From NCBI RefSeq assembly GCF_029958925.1, contig NZ_CP124616.1:3658001-3722000 (forward strand): a DNA stretch of 64,000 nucleotides, in the 5' to 3' direction. The stretch's first letter is position 1, and the number at the start of each line of letters is the position of its first letter. The stretch comes from Tropicibacter oceani. Its GTDB lineage: Bacteria > Pseudomonadota > Alphaproteobacteria > Rhodobacterales > Rhodobacteraceae. Of this stretch, positions 35,060 to 44,709 are shown one piece after another. A model generated the notes under the pieces. That model was given only the letters and a program-made list of their open reading frames with translations, was not told where the DNA came from and searched no databases. Position numbers and translations under genes: made by a program.

Positions 35060-36511
35060 TTACATGATCTTGAAAGCCGGGTCCGCCAGCGCCTGCGCCG
35101 AAGGCAAGGGCCGTGCGGAATAGGCTTTCTTGATGCCCTCGATCCACTTTTTGGATTTGTCGGTCAGTTGGAAGCCCTTGGTCATCGACCGCCCGCGCGT
35201 CACCAGAATGCCAAGGTCTGCGCCCTCATAGCGGTAATCCCCGGCGTTGGAGATCCGCAAGAAGAACGCTTCGTCCTCGCCCTCGACCGCCCGGCGGTGA
35301 TAGTCAAAGCGGTCAAAGACCACCTGCCCGTTGGGCAGCATCTTGTAGATCCCCGATTCCGGCGCATGGGTGATGATGTCCACCGTGTCGTCGGTGTGCT
35401 TGATCACCATCTGGCTCCACGAGTCGATCATGTCCGGGTCGGCCCAGCGCGCGTTCAGCTCTTCGACATCCAGCTTGAAGGATTTCCTGGAGAATTCCAG
35501 CAGGTGGAACAGGAACAGCGGCGCATCCGCATGGGCAAAGGCCGCATGGTTGGTCATCGACGACGCGCCGGTGATGCGCGGGTTCAATTCGCCCAGCCAG
35601 ATGTCACCGGTTTTCTTGTCGATCAGGAAATCGAGTTCGAAATAGCCGCGATAGCCTTCCTTGCGCAGCTGTTCACCGAATTTGAAGGTCAGCTCGCGCG
35701 CCTTTTCGCGGGTCTTGGGCGGGAAGGCGGTGGAAAAAATTTCATTGCCGCACCAGCCGCCGCGATAGGGGGTCAGTTCCTTGAAGCCCACCAGTTCGGT
35801 CATCAGCGGCCCGACGATGGTGCCTTCGGAGGTGGCGCAGGCCTCGATCGCCGATCCGCGGCAATCGATCCGCTTCATGATCTTGATCTCGCCCTCGCCG
35901 ACGATTTCATGTTCGTGCTTGCGGAAATCGGCCTCGGACTTGATGAAGAACGTTGTGTGGCCACTGTCGCCAAAGGCCGACTGCAGCACCAGATCGTGCC
36001 CGATCCCGGCCTTTTCGCAAACCTCGCGCAGCTGCTTGTAGCTGGTGACCTCGGACAAGACGTTGGGCACCGACGGCACCCCGGCCTTGTTGCCGATGCG
36101 CACGGTTTCGATCTTGTTGTCCATGCTGGTGCGCAGCTTGGCCTTGGGGAACCAGACCTCGCCGCCCAGTTCCTTGGCCAACGCCTCGGTCTTTTCGTCG
36201 AACATCAGAAAGACGAACTTGGGCTTGCCGCCGCGTTCCTTGACGTAGTCGACCACTTCCTTGTGTTGCAGCAGATAGTTGTTGATGTCCTCGATCGACT
36301 GGAATTCGTCATGCGGCAACTCGGACGGGACCAGCACGTTGGGATGACGGCCGTCGAAACAGTCCATGTAGCAGATATACTTGAAGTTCTTCACCCACTC
36401 GTCGAGGCCCAGCAGGTTGAAGTTGGTGGCCGAGACGAAATAGACCGGGTCCGTGTTGGTGTGAAAGAACCGCCGGATCTCGGAGATGTTGTTCAGGGTC
36501 TTCTTGGGCAT
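35060..36511 (-). CDS. ATP-grasp ligase (annotated-type 'biotin carboxylase')
   Basis: A 483-residue ATP-grasp enzyme. ELDF (292-295) and GELNPRITGAS (307-317, Glu308/Asn310 as Mg-ATP ligands) are typical metal-binding signatures. It shares the ATP-grasp core with biotin carboxylases but has no biotin-carrier or transcarboxylase partner in the window. The ATG at 36511 follows AAAGGA; a TTG six bases upstream is an alternative. Immediately downstream (12 bases) of the decarboxylase, so coupling of an amino-acid or carboxylate to the decarboxylation product is plausible but unproven. Confidence 0.75.
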   Translation of the reverse strand: MPKKTLNNISEIRRFFHTNTDPVYFVSATNFNLLGLDEWVKNFKYICYMDCFDGRHPNVLVPSELPHDEFQSIEDINNYLLQHKEVVDYVKERGGKPKFVFLMFDEKTEALAKELGGEVWFPKAKLRTSMDNKIETVRIGNKAGVPSVPNVLSEVTSYKQLREVCEKAGIGHDLVLQSAFGDSGHTTFFIKSEADFRKHEHEIVGEGEIKIMKRIDCRGSAIEACATSEGTIVGPLMTELVGFKELTPYRGGWCGNEIFSTAFPPKTREKARELTFKFGEQLRKEGYRGYFELDFLIDKKTGDIWLGELNPRITGASSMTNHAAFAHADAPLFLFHLLEFSRKSFKLDVEELNARWADPDMIDSWSQMVIKHTDDTVDIITHAPESGIYKMLPNGQVVFDRFDYHRRAVEGEDEAFFLRISNAGDYRYEGADLGILVTRGRSMTKGFQLTDKSKKWIEGIKKAYSARPLPSAQALADPAFKIM

Positions 36512-36523
36512 GGTCAATCCTTT

Positions 36524-39277
36524 CTAGTGCGCTTTCTTTGACAGCCCGGTCAGGGCCTCGCTGGTAAAGACCCGAAGGCCAAGGTCGTGCCGGTATCCGT
36601 GTATTTCGCTGACATCGAGTGCCCGCATGAAGGACAGGATTTCAGGGCTGATCACCTGCCCCGGCACCAGGATCGGGAACCCCGGTGGATAGGGAATGAT
36701 GAACGAGGCTGAAACCAGCTCTTCGCCCGCTTCGAGCCGCGCCATCAAACCATCGTCGAGATCGAAATAGTCGCAATTGTCCTCGTTGTAGGCGAGGAAA
36801 AAGGCCGACCGGATATCGCCCTCGGGGGTTTCCGACCCGGATCGGAAGGCATCGTGGAAGCGGCTGAAATCGGGCAGCGGCGGCACATGTTCGATCAGGG
36901 CGCTGACCCGTTTTTCGAAGGACCGGCGCTCCATCTTCGATGCGTCGTCCAGCAAGTCGTCCAGTTCGTTGGCGACCTCGACCAGCACTTCGATCAGATA
37001 GGCGACCGAGGACCGCGTCGTGCCGATGTTGGTCATGAACAGGACCGAATTGCGCGACGTCTTGTTGATCTGGATGCCGTATTTGTCCATCAGGATCTTG
37101 GTCTTGAAGGTATCCCCGTCCCAGCCGGTGCCGCCCACCGCCAGGGTGACGCGCGTCGGATCCAGGACGAATTCGTCCTGCGCCCAGATCTCCCATTTGT
37201 CGGACCAGCCGTCGTGCTGGTCGTAATAGGATGAAATCCCGCTTTCGCGGTAGTTTTCAGGGATCATGTCCGCCGGTGTCAGCACCTTGAAATACTTTTG
37301 CAACAGCGGATGCGTGGCGACCGCCCGCCGGATCGCCATGGCGCTTTCGATCTGGCGCTGGACGAATTCGAAGCCTTCCAGTTCGACCTGCCGGCGCCCC
37401 ACATCCAGCGACGCGATGATCTGGTAGTTGGGCGAGGTCGAGGTATGGGTCATGTAGGCCTCGTGAAAGGCCTGTTCGACTTCGCCTTTGAAATCCATGT
37501 CGTTGACGTGGATCATCGACCCCTGCCGCAACGAGGTCAGCGTCTTGTGCGTCGATTGCGTGGCATAGACCCTGACCCGGGCATCGGGCGGCGGGATCAG
37601 CCGCGTCTGCATCAGCGTGTCTTCGTCGGCGTCCTTCAACGCGACCTGCTGGGCCTCCCACGCGGCCTTGTGGCTGTCTTCGCGCAGCCGCTCGCGCAGG
37701 GCGTTGGCCACCGACATGGCGGTGCGCTGGCGGTAGGTCGGGCTGAAGCGCGCAAAGGCGAACCAGGCCTCGTCCCACAGGAACACAAGGTCCTTCTTGA
37801 TGGCCAGGCATTCCTCCATGACGCGCTCGACGTTGTAAATCAGCCCGTCAAAGGTGCAGTTGGTCAAAAGCACCATGCGCACCCGGTCCAGTTTTCCGGC
37901 TGCCTTCAGCTTGAGCAGGGTATGCTTGATCTCGTGGATCGGCACCGCGCCATACATCGAATATTCGTGCAGCGGATAGCTGTCCATATAGGCGACATTG
38001 GCCCCCGCCAGCACCATGCCGTAGTGGTGCGACTTGTGGCAGTCGCGGTCGACCAGCACGATGTCGCCCGGCCGCACCAGCGCCTGCACGACGATCTTGT
38101 TGCAGGTCGAGGTGCCGTTGGTCGCGAAAAACGTCTGCTTTGACCCAAAGGCCCGCGCCGCCATGTCCTGCGCTTCCTTGATCGGGCCGCGCGGCTCCAA
38201 CAGGCTGTCCAGCCCGCCCGAAGTGGCCGAGGTTTCCGCCAGAAAGATGTTGGGGCCATAAAAGGCGCCCATGTCCTGGATCCAGTGCGACCGGCTGATC
38301 GACTTGCCCCGGCTGATCGGCATGGCGTGAAACACCCCGGTGGGCTGTTTCGAATACTCTTTGAGCGCCGTGAAAAAGGGCGTTTTGTAGCGTCGGTTGA
38401 CGCCGCGCAGGATGTTCAGGTGCAGTTCCAGGAAATCCTCCTGGTTATAGAACACCCGGCGACAGCGGCCCAGGTCCAGCCCGGCGATATCCTCGACCGA
38501 ACGGTCCGTGATCAGGTAGGCGTCCAGTTCGGGGCGCACCTTGGCAATCAGGCGGCAGGCTTCGGGACCGTATTCATAGGGCTCCAGCCCGTCGACGTCC
38601 TCTTCGCGGTTCAGACCGTTCAGATACTGCTGCAGGATCGGCAGGACGTTCTTGGATTTCAGCACCAGCCCGGGGCGGACGATGACCGCCTGGACGTTGT
38701 GGTTGAACAAGATGCCCATCAGCGCATCTTCGAGGCTGGGCACGATCACCGGTTCATAGATGAAGGGATCTTCGGCGCGCCGTACCCGGTGCAGGTTGTT
38801 GCGCAGGAACCGTTCCTGCTGTTCGTTGACATTGTCGACGATCAACACCTCGAAATAGGGGCGACCAAGGGCGCGGTCCTCGGGGGCCAGAGTGCTTTCG
38901 TCTTCGTAGTCCTCGTTGTCGGTCTCTTCGCCGCCCACGGGGATCTTGCGCCGGCGATAGGCCCCCGAAGTCAGGGCACGCGCCACCCGGCGCACCGAGA
39001 TCGACAAATCTTCGATGCTGCGCTGTTCCAGCAGTTTTCGAAGGTGGTCAAAGACCTGCCCGCCCGGAAAGGCCCAGTAAAGCTCGATCGGGGCAAGGGC
39101 ATCCAAAAGGGTTTCGGCGGTCTTCAACAGCTTGCTGCCCTTGCGCCCTTCGACGCCGTGCACCAGCATGGATTCCGCCGTTTCACGCAGCGCGCTCCAA
39201 CGGTCGGCGCGCAGCTGCGTGGCACTGTAATAATCGCTGACCGAGGGTAGTTTATGACTATCGTGCTGCACATTCAT
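36524..39277 (-). CDS. Large Orn/Lys/Arg decarboxylase family protein
   Basis: A 917-residue PLP-dependent basic amino acid decarboxylase of the AdiA/CadA/SpeC fold. Lys578 in ATQSTHKTL is the Schiff-base lysine and Asp502 in LWDEAWFAF pairs with the pyridine nitrogen. The N-terminal ~310 residues include a receiver-like wing domain plus an extra, acidic segment (residues 115-135) absent from the enterobacterial enzymes. Substrate (Arg, Lys or Orn) cannot be set by eye. The ATG at 39277 follows a strong GGGAGG. Central gene of the leftward run. Confidence 0.87.
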   Translation of the reverse strand: MNVQHDSHKLPSVSDYYSATQLRADRWSALRETAESMLVHGVEGRKGSKLLKTAETLLDALAPIELYWAFPGGQVFDHLRKLLEQRSIEDLSISVRRVARALTSGAYRRRKIPVGGEETDNEDYEDESTLAPEDRALGRPYFEVLIVDNVNEQQERFLRNNLHRVRRAEDPFIYEPVIVPSLEDALMGILFNHNVQAVIVRPGLVLKSKNVLPILQQYLNGLNREEDVDGLEPYEYGPEACRLIAKVRPELDAYLITDRSVEDIAGLDLGRCRRVFYNQEDFLELHLNILRGVNRRYKTPFFTALKEYSKQPTGVFHAMPISRGKSISRSHWIQDMGAFYGPNIFLAETSATSGGLDSLLEPRGPIKEAQDMAARAFGSKQTFFATNGTSTCNKIVVQALVRPGDIVLVDRDCHKSHHYGMVLAGANVAYMDSYPLHEYSMYGAVPIHEIKHTLLKLKAAGKLDRVRMVLLTNCTFDGLIYNVERVMEECLAIKKDLVFLWDEAWFAFARFSPTYRQRTAMSVANALRERLREDSHKAAWEAQQVALKDADEDTLMQTRLIPPPDARVRVYATQSTHKTLTSLRQGSMIHVNDMDFKGEVEQAFHEAYMTHTSTSPNYQIIASLDVGRRQVELEGFEFVQRQIESAMAIRRAVATHPLLQKYFKVLTPADMIPENYRESGISSYYDQHDGWSDKWEIWAQDEFVLDPTRVTLAVGGTGWDGDTFKTKILMDKYGIQINKTSRNSVLFMTNIGTTRSSVAYLIEVLVEVANELDDLLDDASKMERRSFEKRVSALIEHVPPLPDFSRFHDAFRSGSETPEGDIRSAFFLAYNEDNCDYFDLDDGLMARLEAGEELVSASFIIPYPPGFPILVPGQVISPEILSFMRALDVSEIHGYRHDLGLRVFTSEALTGLSKKAH

Positions 39278-39333
39278 ATGCAGGTCCTCCCTTGTGCATC
39301 TTGCAATGCGATGCGGTTCAGCCGTCTTGTTCC

Positions 39334-40302
39334 TTATCCGGGGTCGACCTTGCCTTTCTGTCCCGGCACAAAGGCATGTGCGGCTATATTCGATTGATTG
39401 TCCGTGACCGCGCTGCGCGGATCACGGGCGCCGACACCGGCGCGCGATCCCTGTTTGGGGGTCTCCAGCGGGCCAAGCGTCTTGAGATAGGCATCGGCCC
39501 CGCTGGTGCGGTCGTAGACCGGGAAATCCGCCGCGCGGTCGCGAAAGCTTTTGAGCACCTGGCCCAAACCCTTCAGGCCGGTTTCGCGCTGGCGCCGGAC
39601 CATGTCCAGGTCGACCTCGATGGGGAACATGTCCTCTTGTCCGGCGGACTGGTGCAGGACCGTGGCCGACGGATCGACCACCAGGGACCGGCCCACACCG
39701 CCTGCGGCAAGGCCGTTGACGTCAAAGACATAGCACTGGAACTGCGCCGCCGTGGCCCGGGCGATCGCGATTTCCGCATCACGGTCGGTGGTGCCCGTCA
39801 GAACCGGGTGCAGCAGCACCTCGACGCCCTGGCTGGTCAACTGGCGGGTGGTTTCCGGGAACCAGATGTCATAGCAGATCGACAGCCCGAACCGTCCCAC
39901 GTCCGGCACGTCAAAGACGCAGAACTCGGTCCCCGAGGAAATGCCGTGTTCATAGGGTTTGAACGGGAACATCTTGGAATACTTGGCGACGATTTCGCCC
40001 TGCGGGTTGATCACCACCGACGTATTGAAGATCCGGCCATCGGGCAGTTTTTCGAACATCGACCCCGGGATCAGCCAGATGCCGAACCGGCGCGCGTCTT
40101 CCTGGAACTGGGCCAGCGCGTCGTTCGGAAAGGGCTGCGCGAATTGATCCAGCGGCCCATAGGGCGCCAGCTCCGAGAACAGGACCATCTGGGTCCAGGG
40201 AAAACGCGCCATAAGGATTTCGATGCGATGACGCATCGCCTCGACGTTCGAATGCAGCGCCGAAACGTGCATCTGGATGCCGGCGATTGCGAAAGGGGTC
40301 AT
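39334..40302 (-). CDS. Nitrilase-superfamily amidase (N-carbamoylputrescine amidase-like)
   Basis: A 322-residue C-N hydrolase with the E-K-C triad: Glu44 (FSELAPYG), Lys110 (KYSKMFPF), Cys143 (SICYDIWFPE). Branch candidates are N-carbamoylputrescine amidase, which follows agmatine deiminase, and other omega-amidases. No agmatine deiminase is in the window. A ~30-residue Gly/Lys/Pro-rich tail extends past the domain. Between the universal stress protein and the decarboxylase, 56 bases before the latter. Confidence 0.82.
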   Translation of the reverse strand: MTPFAIAGIQMHVSALHSNVEAMRHRIEILMARFPWTQMVLFSELAPYGPLDQFAQPFPNDALAQFQEDARRFGIWLIPGSMFEKLPDGRIFNTSVVINPQGEIVAKYSKMFPFKPYEHGISSGTEFCVFDVPDVGRFGLSICYDIWFPETTRQLTSQGVEVLLHPVLTGTTDRDAEIAIARATAAQFQCYVFDVNGLAAGGVGRSLVVDPSATVLHQSAGQEDMFPIEVDLDMVRRQRETGLKGLGQVLKSFRDRAADFPVYDRTSGADAYLKTLGPLETPKQGSRAGVGARDPRSAVTDNQSNIAAHAFVPGQKGKVDPG

Positions 40303-40341
40303 AAGGTCAGCTGCTTTCTTGTTTTTGCATGTCCTGGCGCA

Positions 40342-40767
40342 TCAACGGATGGTCAGGACCGGAATGGTCGCGTGCCGCACGACCTTGTTGGCGTTCGATC
40401 CGACCAACAGGGTCTGCAGCTCGGTCGCGGGTTGGGAATGCATGACGATCAGGTCGGCATTGGTCTGTTCCGCGATGCGCAGGATGGTTTCGGGCACATG
40501 GCCATGGCCCACGTGGACCATGACATTGGACCCGGCCGGGAACTGGCTTTGCGCCAGCTCGGCCAGACGGGTCTTGAGGTCTTCCATCGCCTTCTGTTCG
40601 AACCCTTCGGGCAGAAAGGACGACACCACGGCGCTGCCCAGGTCGTGAACGACCCCCAGCAGGTGGATTTCGCCGGTGGTCCCGGCGCATTGAAGCGCCG
40701 CGGGGATCGCCTTTTCCCAGCTTTCGGGATGGGTGACGTCGATGGGAAGCAGGATTCTGTCGAACAT
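40342..40767 (-). CDS. Universal stress protein (UspA family)
   Basis: A 141-residue UspA-domain protein: MFDRILLPIDVTHPESW start, HVGHGHVPETIL and the ATP-loop pattern VGSNANKVVRHATIPVL near the C-terminus. UspA proteins bound to transporter operons may sense ATP/AMP. It begins four bases after the TRAP permease stop, so translation is likely coupled; in many TRAP operons a Usp (TeaD-like) regulates the transporter. Confidence 0.88.
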   Translation of the reverse strand: MFDRILLPIDVTHPESWEKAIPAALQCAGTTGEIHLLGVVHDLGSAVVSSFLPEGFEQKAMEDLKTRLAELAQSQFPAGSNVMVHVGHGHVPETILRIAEQTNADLIVMHSQPATELQTLLVGSNANKVVRHATIPVLTIR

Positions 40768-40770
40768 CGC

Positions 40771-43542
40771 TTACGCTCCTTGTGCTGCGGTTGACGGTTC
40801 GGGCTGCGCGCGCCGACGCTGAAGCATCACGACAAAGGCCAACAGCAACAGACCGGGCAGGAACATCCAGTATTTCGACGGCTGCGGCACCGGTTTCAGC
40901 ACCTGGCCGATCTTTTGATCCCAGTCAAAGCCTGCCTCGGCGGCGGGGCTGCCAAAGGCGACGTTGTCGATCACCACTTCATCGCCGTTCACTAGGTACT
41001 CGAGCCCCGAGGCAAACAGCCGGTCCTGACCTGTATCGCCCTCGCCAACCGGCAGCAGCGCGGTAAAGGTCACCGGATCGCCGACGGCGTTCAGGCCGCT
41101 GACCTCAAGCCGCAGGTTGTCACCGACGGCGGTTTCCATCGCCGCCTGTTCGATGGCCGCGGGGGCCACGTTTTCGAAGGGCGGCGCCACCATGTCCATC
41201 CAGAACCCCGGACGGAAGAAGGTAAAGGCGACCAGCAGCAGGGCGATGGTTTCATAGAACCGGTTGCGGGTCAGGAACCAGCCCTGCGTCGCCGCCGCGA
41301 ACAGCAGCATGGCAAAGGTCGCCGTGATAAAGACGAATATCCCCTGCCCCCATCCGACATTGATCAACAGCAGGTCGGTGTTGAAGATGAACAGGAAGGG
41401 CAGCGCAGCGGTGCGCAGGCTGTAGAAGAACGCCACCACGCCGGTCTTGATCGGATCACCGCCCGACACGGCGGCCGCGGCAAAGGATGCAAGGCCCACC
41501 GGGGGCGTCACATCCGCCATGATGCCAAAGTAGAACACGAACAGGTGCACTGCGATCAGCGGCACGATCAGCCCGTTCTGCTGGCCCAGCGTCACGATGA
41601 CCGGCGCCAGCAGCGCCGAAACAACGATATAGTTCGCCGTGGTCGGCAGGCCCATACCCAGGATCAGCGACAGGATCGCGGTCAGGACAAGGATCGCCAT
41701 GATGTTGCCACCCGACAGAACCTCGACCACATCCGCCAGCGCCGAGCCGACGCCGGTCTGGCTGACCGCGCCCACGATGATGCCGGCGGTCGCGGTGGCA
41801 ATGCCGATCCCGATCATGTTGCGCGCGCCGGTGACCAGACCGTCGATCAGGTCAAGCCCGCCTTGGCGGATCGCCCCGGCGGTATCGCCTTCGCCGCGCA
41901 GAATGGCCATCAAGGGGCGCTGGGTCAGCAGAATGAACACCATGAAGGACGCCGCCCAAAAGGCCGACAGGCCGGGCGACAGGCGGTCCACCATCAGCGC
42001 CCAGACCAGCACCACGACCGGCAGCAAAAAGTGCAGACCAGACCGGATCGTCGGCCCCGGCAGCGGCAGCTTGGTCACCGGTGCGTTGGGGTCCTCCAGC
42101 TCCAGCGGTTCTTCGCGCGAGCCGATGTAAAGCAGGCCGATGTAGACCGCGACCAGCAGGGCAAAGACGATGTAGCCCGCCGCGCTGCCAAAGGCCGGGC
42201 GGATCCAGCCCATGCCGTAGTAGACACCAAAGGACAGCGCACAGATCACCGCAATCGCAAAGGCGATGCCGATCAGGCGTTGCACGATGGGCTTCGGCTC
42301 GTAGGCGCGCGGAAGGCCCTGCATGTTCGCCTTCATCGCCTCAAGATGCACGATATAGACCAGCGCGATGTAGGAAATCACCGCCGGAACAAAGGCGTGC
42401 TTGACCACGTCAAAGTAGGGAATGCCGACATATTCGACCATAAGAAAGGCGGCGGCCCCCATGACCGGCGGCATGATCTGGCCGTTGACCGAACTGGCAA
42501 CCTCGACCGCGCCCGCCTTTTCAGACGAAAAGCCGACACGCTTCATCAGCGGGATGGTAAAGGTGCCGGTGGTCACCACGTTGGCGATGGACGATCCCGA
42601 GATCAGACCCGTCATGGCGGAAGACACAACAGCCGCCTTGGCCGGTCCGCCGCGCATGTGGCCCATCAGGCTGAAGGCCACCTGAATGAAGTAGTTGCCC
42701 GCCCCGGCCTTGTCCAACAGCGATCCGAACAGAACAAAGAGAAAGACGAACGATGTCGACACGCCAAGGGCAATGCCAAAGACGCCCTCGGTGGTGATCC
42801 ACTGGTGGTTGACGACTTCGGACAGGTTGTTGCCCTTGTGGGCAATGATCGAGGGCATCAGCGGGCCAAGGAAAGTATAGGCCAGGAACACCGTGGCCAC
42901 GATCATCAGCGCGGGCCCAAGCGCGCGCCGCGTCGCTTCCAGCAGCAACAAGATGCCAAAGACCGCGACGACGTAGTCCTGCAGGATCGGCGCCCCGACG
43001 CGGGTCGCGATGCCATCGTAGAAGATGTAAAGATAGAGCGCAGCAAGGGCGCTGACGATGGCCAGCCCCCATTCCCAGACCGGCACGCGGTCCTTGGGCG
43101 ATCCCATCAGCACCGCCGCGATGATCAGCACCGCCGGGATCGGGATCCACCAGACCGGCACGCCGGCCTTGGCGCCATAGATGAAAAAGAAGGTCAGCAA
43201 GGCAGGCACAGCCACCGCAAGCCCCAGTTGCGCCGGCGTGCGCGCCGCCGGATAGGCCGCAAAGGCCAGCAACATGGCAAAGGCCAGGTGGATCGAACGT
43301 GCCTCGGTGTCGTTGAAGACACCCCAGCCGATCATGAAGGGCAAAGGCGAGGCGATCCACAGCTGGAACAGCGACCAGATCAGAGCGACCACGACAAGAA
43401 AGGTGCCGACAGCCCCCGACGGCGATCGCCCGCCCGTGTCGGAAGAGGCGACAAGTTCGTCGAGTTCTTCCTGGCTCAGCGCACCGGCCCCGGCGGCCGT
43501 GTTCTCTGTGGCGGCTGCATGGAATTGCTTGTCGTCACTCAT
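40771..43542 (-). CDS. TRAP transporter permease, fused 4TM/12TM (TAXI type)
   Basis: A 923-residue protein containing a short N-terminal cytoplasmic part, the small-permease (DctQ-type) helices and a large DctM-type 12-helix domain in one chain, as in TAXI-TRAP systems. MGLPTTANYIVVSALLAPVI and GSSIANVVTTGTFTIPLMK are conserved DctM-like segments. A C-terminal soluble extension (about residues 770-900) precedes a final helix. It works with the TAXI binding protein encoded upstream, using a Na+/H+ gradient. The substrate is not known. Confidence 0.9.
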   Translation of the reverse strand: MSDDKQFHAAATENTAAGAGALSQEELDELVASSDTGGRSPSGAVGTFLVVVALIWSLFQLWIASPLPFMIGWGVFNDTEARSIHLAFAMLLAFAAYPAARTPAQLGLAVAVPALLTFFFIYGAKAGVPVWWIPIPAVLIIAAVLMGSPKDRVPVWEWGLAIVSALAALYLYIFYDGIATRVGAPILQDYVVAVFGILLLLEATRRALGPALMIVATVFLAYTFLGPLMPSIIAHKGNNLSEVVNHQWITTEGVFGIALGVSTSFVFLFVLFGSLLDKAGAGNYFIQVAFSLMGHMRGGPAKAAVVSSAMTGLISGSSIANVVTTGTFTIPLMKRVGFSSEKAGAVEVASSVNGQIMPPVMGAAAFLMVEYVGIPYFDVVKHAFVPAVISYIALVYIVHLEAMKANMQGLPRAYEPKPIVQRLIGIAFAIAVICALSFGVYYGMGWIRPAFGSAAGYIVFALLVAVYIGLLYIGSREEPLELEDPNAPVTKLPLPGPTIRSGLHFLLPVVVLVWALMVDRLSPGLSAFWAASFMVFILLTQRPLMAILRGEGDTAGAIRQGGLDLIDGLVTGARNMIGIGIATATAGIIVGAVSQTGVGSALADVVEVLSGGNIMAILVLTAILSLILGMGLPTTANYIVVSALLAPVIVTLGQQNGLIVPLIAVHLFVFYFGIMADVTPPVGLASFAAAAVSGGDPIKTGVVAFFYSLRTAALPFLFIFNTDLLLINVGWGQGIFVFITATFAMLLFAAATQGWFLTRNRFYETIALLLVAFTFFRPGFWMDMVAPPFENVAPAAIEQAAMETAVGDNLRLEVSGLNAVGDPVTFTALLPVGEGDTGQDRLFASGLEYLVNGDEVVIDNVAFGSPAAEAGFDWDQKIGQVLKPVPQPSKYWMFLPGLLLLAFVVMLQRRRAQPEPSTAAQGA

Positions 43543-43606
43543 GGATCTGTCCCCACTGTCAAAGCTGATGCAAGCCGCGTTTGTTGTTTTTGCTGACTTG
43601 TCGGAT

Positions 43607-43632
43607 GGGAAACCCGCCGCAGCGGATTTCCC
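43607..43632. repeat. Stem-loop between TAXI binding-protein and permease genes
   Basis: GGGAAA-c-CCGC-CGCA-GCGG-a-TTTCCC folds as a 10-bp stem with two unpaired bases and a four-base loop, in the 110-base gap before the permease. No T-run follows on the minus strand, so it is more likely a 3'-end stabiliser favouring expression of the binding protein over the permease. Confidence 0.5.
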
Positions 43633-43652
43633 GGATTTTCAAAAGCGGCGGA

Positions 43653-44615
43653 TTACTGGATCCAGCCACGCTCGCGATAGTACTTTTCCGCACCGGGGTG
43701 CAGCGGCGCGCTGAGACCGTCGGCGATCATGTCTGCCTCTTGCAGGGTAGCAAAGGCGGGGTGCAGGCCCTTGAAGCGGTCAAAGTTGTCGAACACGGCC
43801 TTGACCACGGTGTAGACAACCTCGTCATCGACATCGGACGAGGTCACGAAGGTCGCCTTGACGCCGAAGGTCTGCACATCCTCGTCGTTGCCGGCATAAA
43901 GCCCGCCCGGGATGGTCGCCTTGGCATAGTAGGGGTTGTCGTTCACCAGCTTGTCGATGGCTTCGCCGGTCACGTTCACCAGCTTGGCGTCCACGGTCGA
44001 GGTCGCCTCCTGGATGGACCCGTTCGGGTGGCCAACGGTGTAGATGATCGCATCGACCTTGTTGTCACCCAGCGCGGCAGACTGCTCGGCGGGCTTCAGC
44101 TCGGACGCGAGAGCGAAATCGGCGGACGATTTGCCCATCGCTTCCAGAACCACGTCCATGGTGGCGCGCTGGCCGGAACCGGGGTTGCCGACGTTCACAC
44201 GCTTGCCGAACAGGTCGTCAAAGTTGGTCACGCCGCTGTCGGCGCGGGCCACGACGGTGAAGGGTTCGCCATGCACCGAGAAGACGGCGCGCAGCTTGTC
44301 GAACTTGTCGCCTTCGAACTGGGACGACCCGTTGTAGGCGTGGAACTGCCAATCGGACTGGGCCACGCCCATATCCATGTCACCGGCCTTGATCGCGTTG
44401 ATGTTGGCGATCGAGCCACCGGTCGACGGCGCGGTGCACTTGAGGTTGTGCTCGGCGGTGCCGCGGTTCACCAGGCGGCAGATCGACTGACCGACGACGA
44501 AATAGACACCCGTCTGGCCGCCGGTGCCGATGGTGATGAACTTTTCTTGCGCGGTGGCGGTTTGACCGGCCAGCAGCGCCGCAGAGACAAGCGCCCCGAC
44601 TTTGAAGATTTTCAT
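43653..44615 (-). CDS. TAXI-family TRAP solute-binding protein
   Basis: A 320-residue periplasmic protein. A signal peptide with ALVSAALLAGQTATA precedes the mature QEKFITIGTGGQTGVYFVVG, the hallmark of the TAXI family. Later segments such as GSGQRATMDVVLEAMG are also typical. It delivers an unidentified, probably dicarboxylate or amino-acid-like, solute to the fused permease. The ATG at 44615 follows GGGAG. First transport gene downstream of the PuuR-like regulator. Confidence 0.93.
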   Translation of the reverse strand: MKIFKVGALVSAALLAGQTATAQEKFITIGTGGQTGVYFVVGQSICRLVNRGTAEHNLKCTAPSTGGSIANINAIKAGDMDMGVAQSDWQFHAYNGSSQFEGDKFDKLRAVFSVHGEPFTVVARADSGVTNFDDLFGKRVNVGNPGSGQRATMDVVLEAMGKSSADFALASELKPAEQSAALGDNKVDAIIYTVGHPNGSIQEATSTVDAKLVNVTGEAIDKLVNDNPYYAKATIPGGLYAGNDEDVQTFGVKATFVTSSDVDDEVVYTVVKAVFDNFDRFKGLHPAFATLQEADMIADGLSAPLHPGAEKYYRERGWIQ

Positions 44616-44709
44616 GTTTAACTCCCTGTTTTACTACAGTTTACTTTGCAGCTTTATTGCTGCCATTCGGTCCGGGGGCAGGACGCCCCGGCAGACCGCA
44701 TTCCTTGTG

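Noticed and set aside
41545-43596. A 683-residue frame opposite the TRAP permease
   Set aside because: Asp/Arg/His/Gln-rich antisense composition and no domain; the permease on the other strand is unambiguous.
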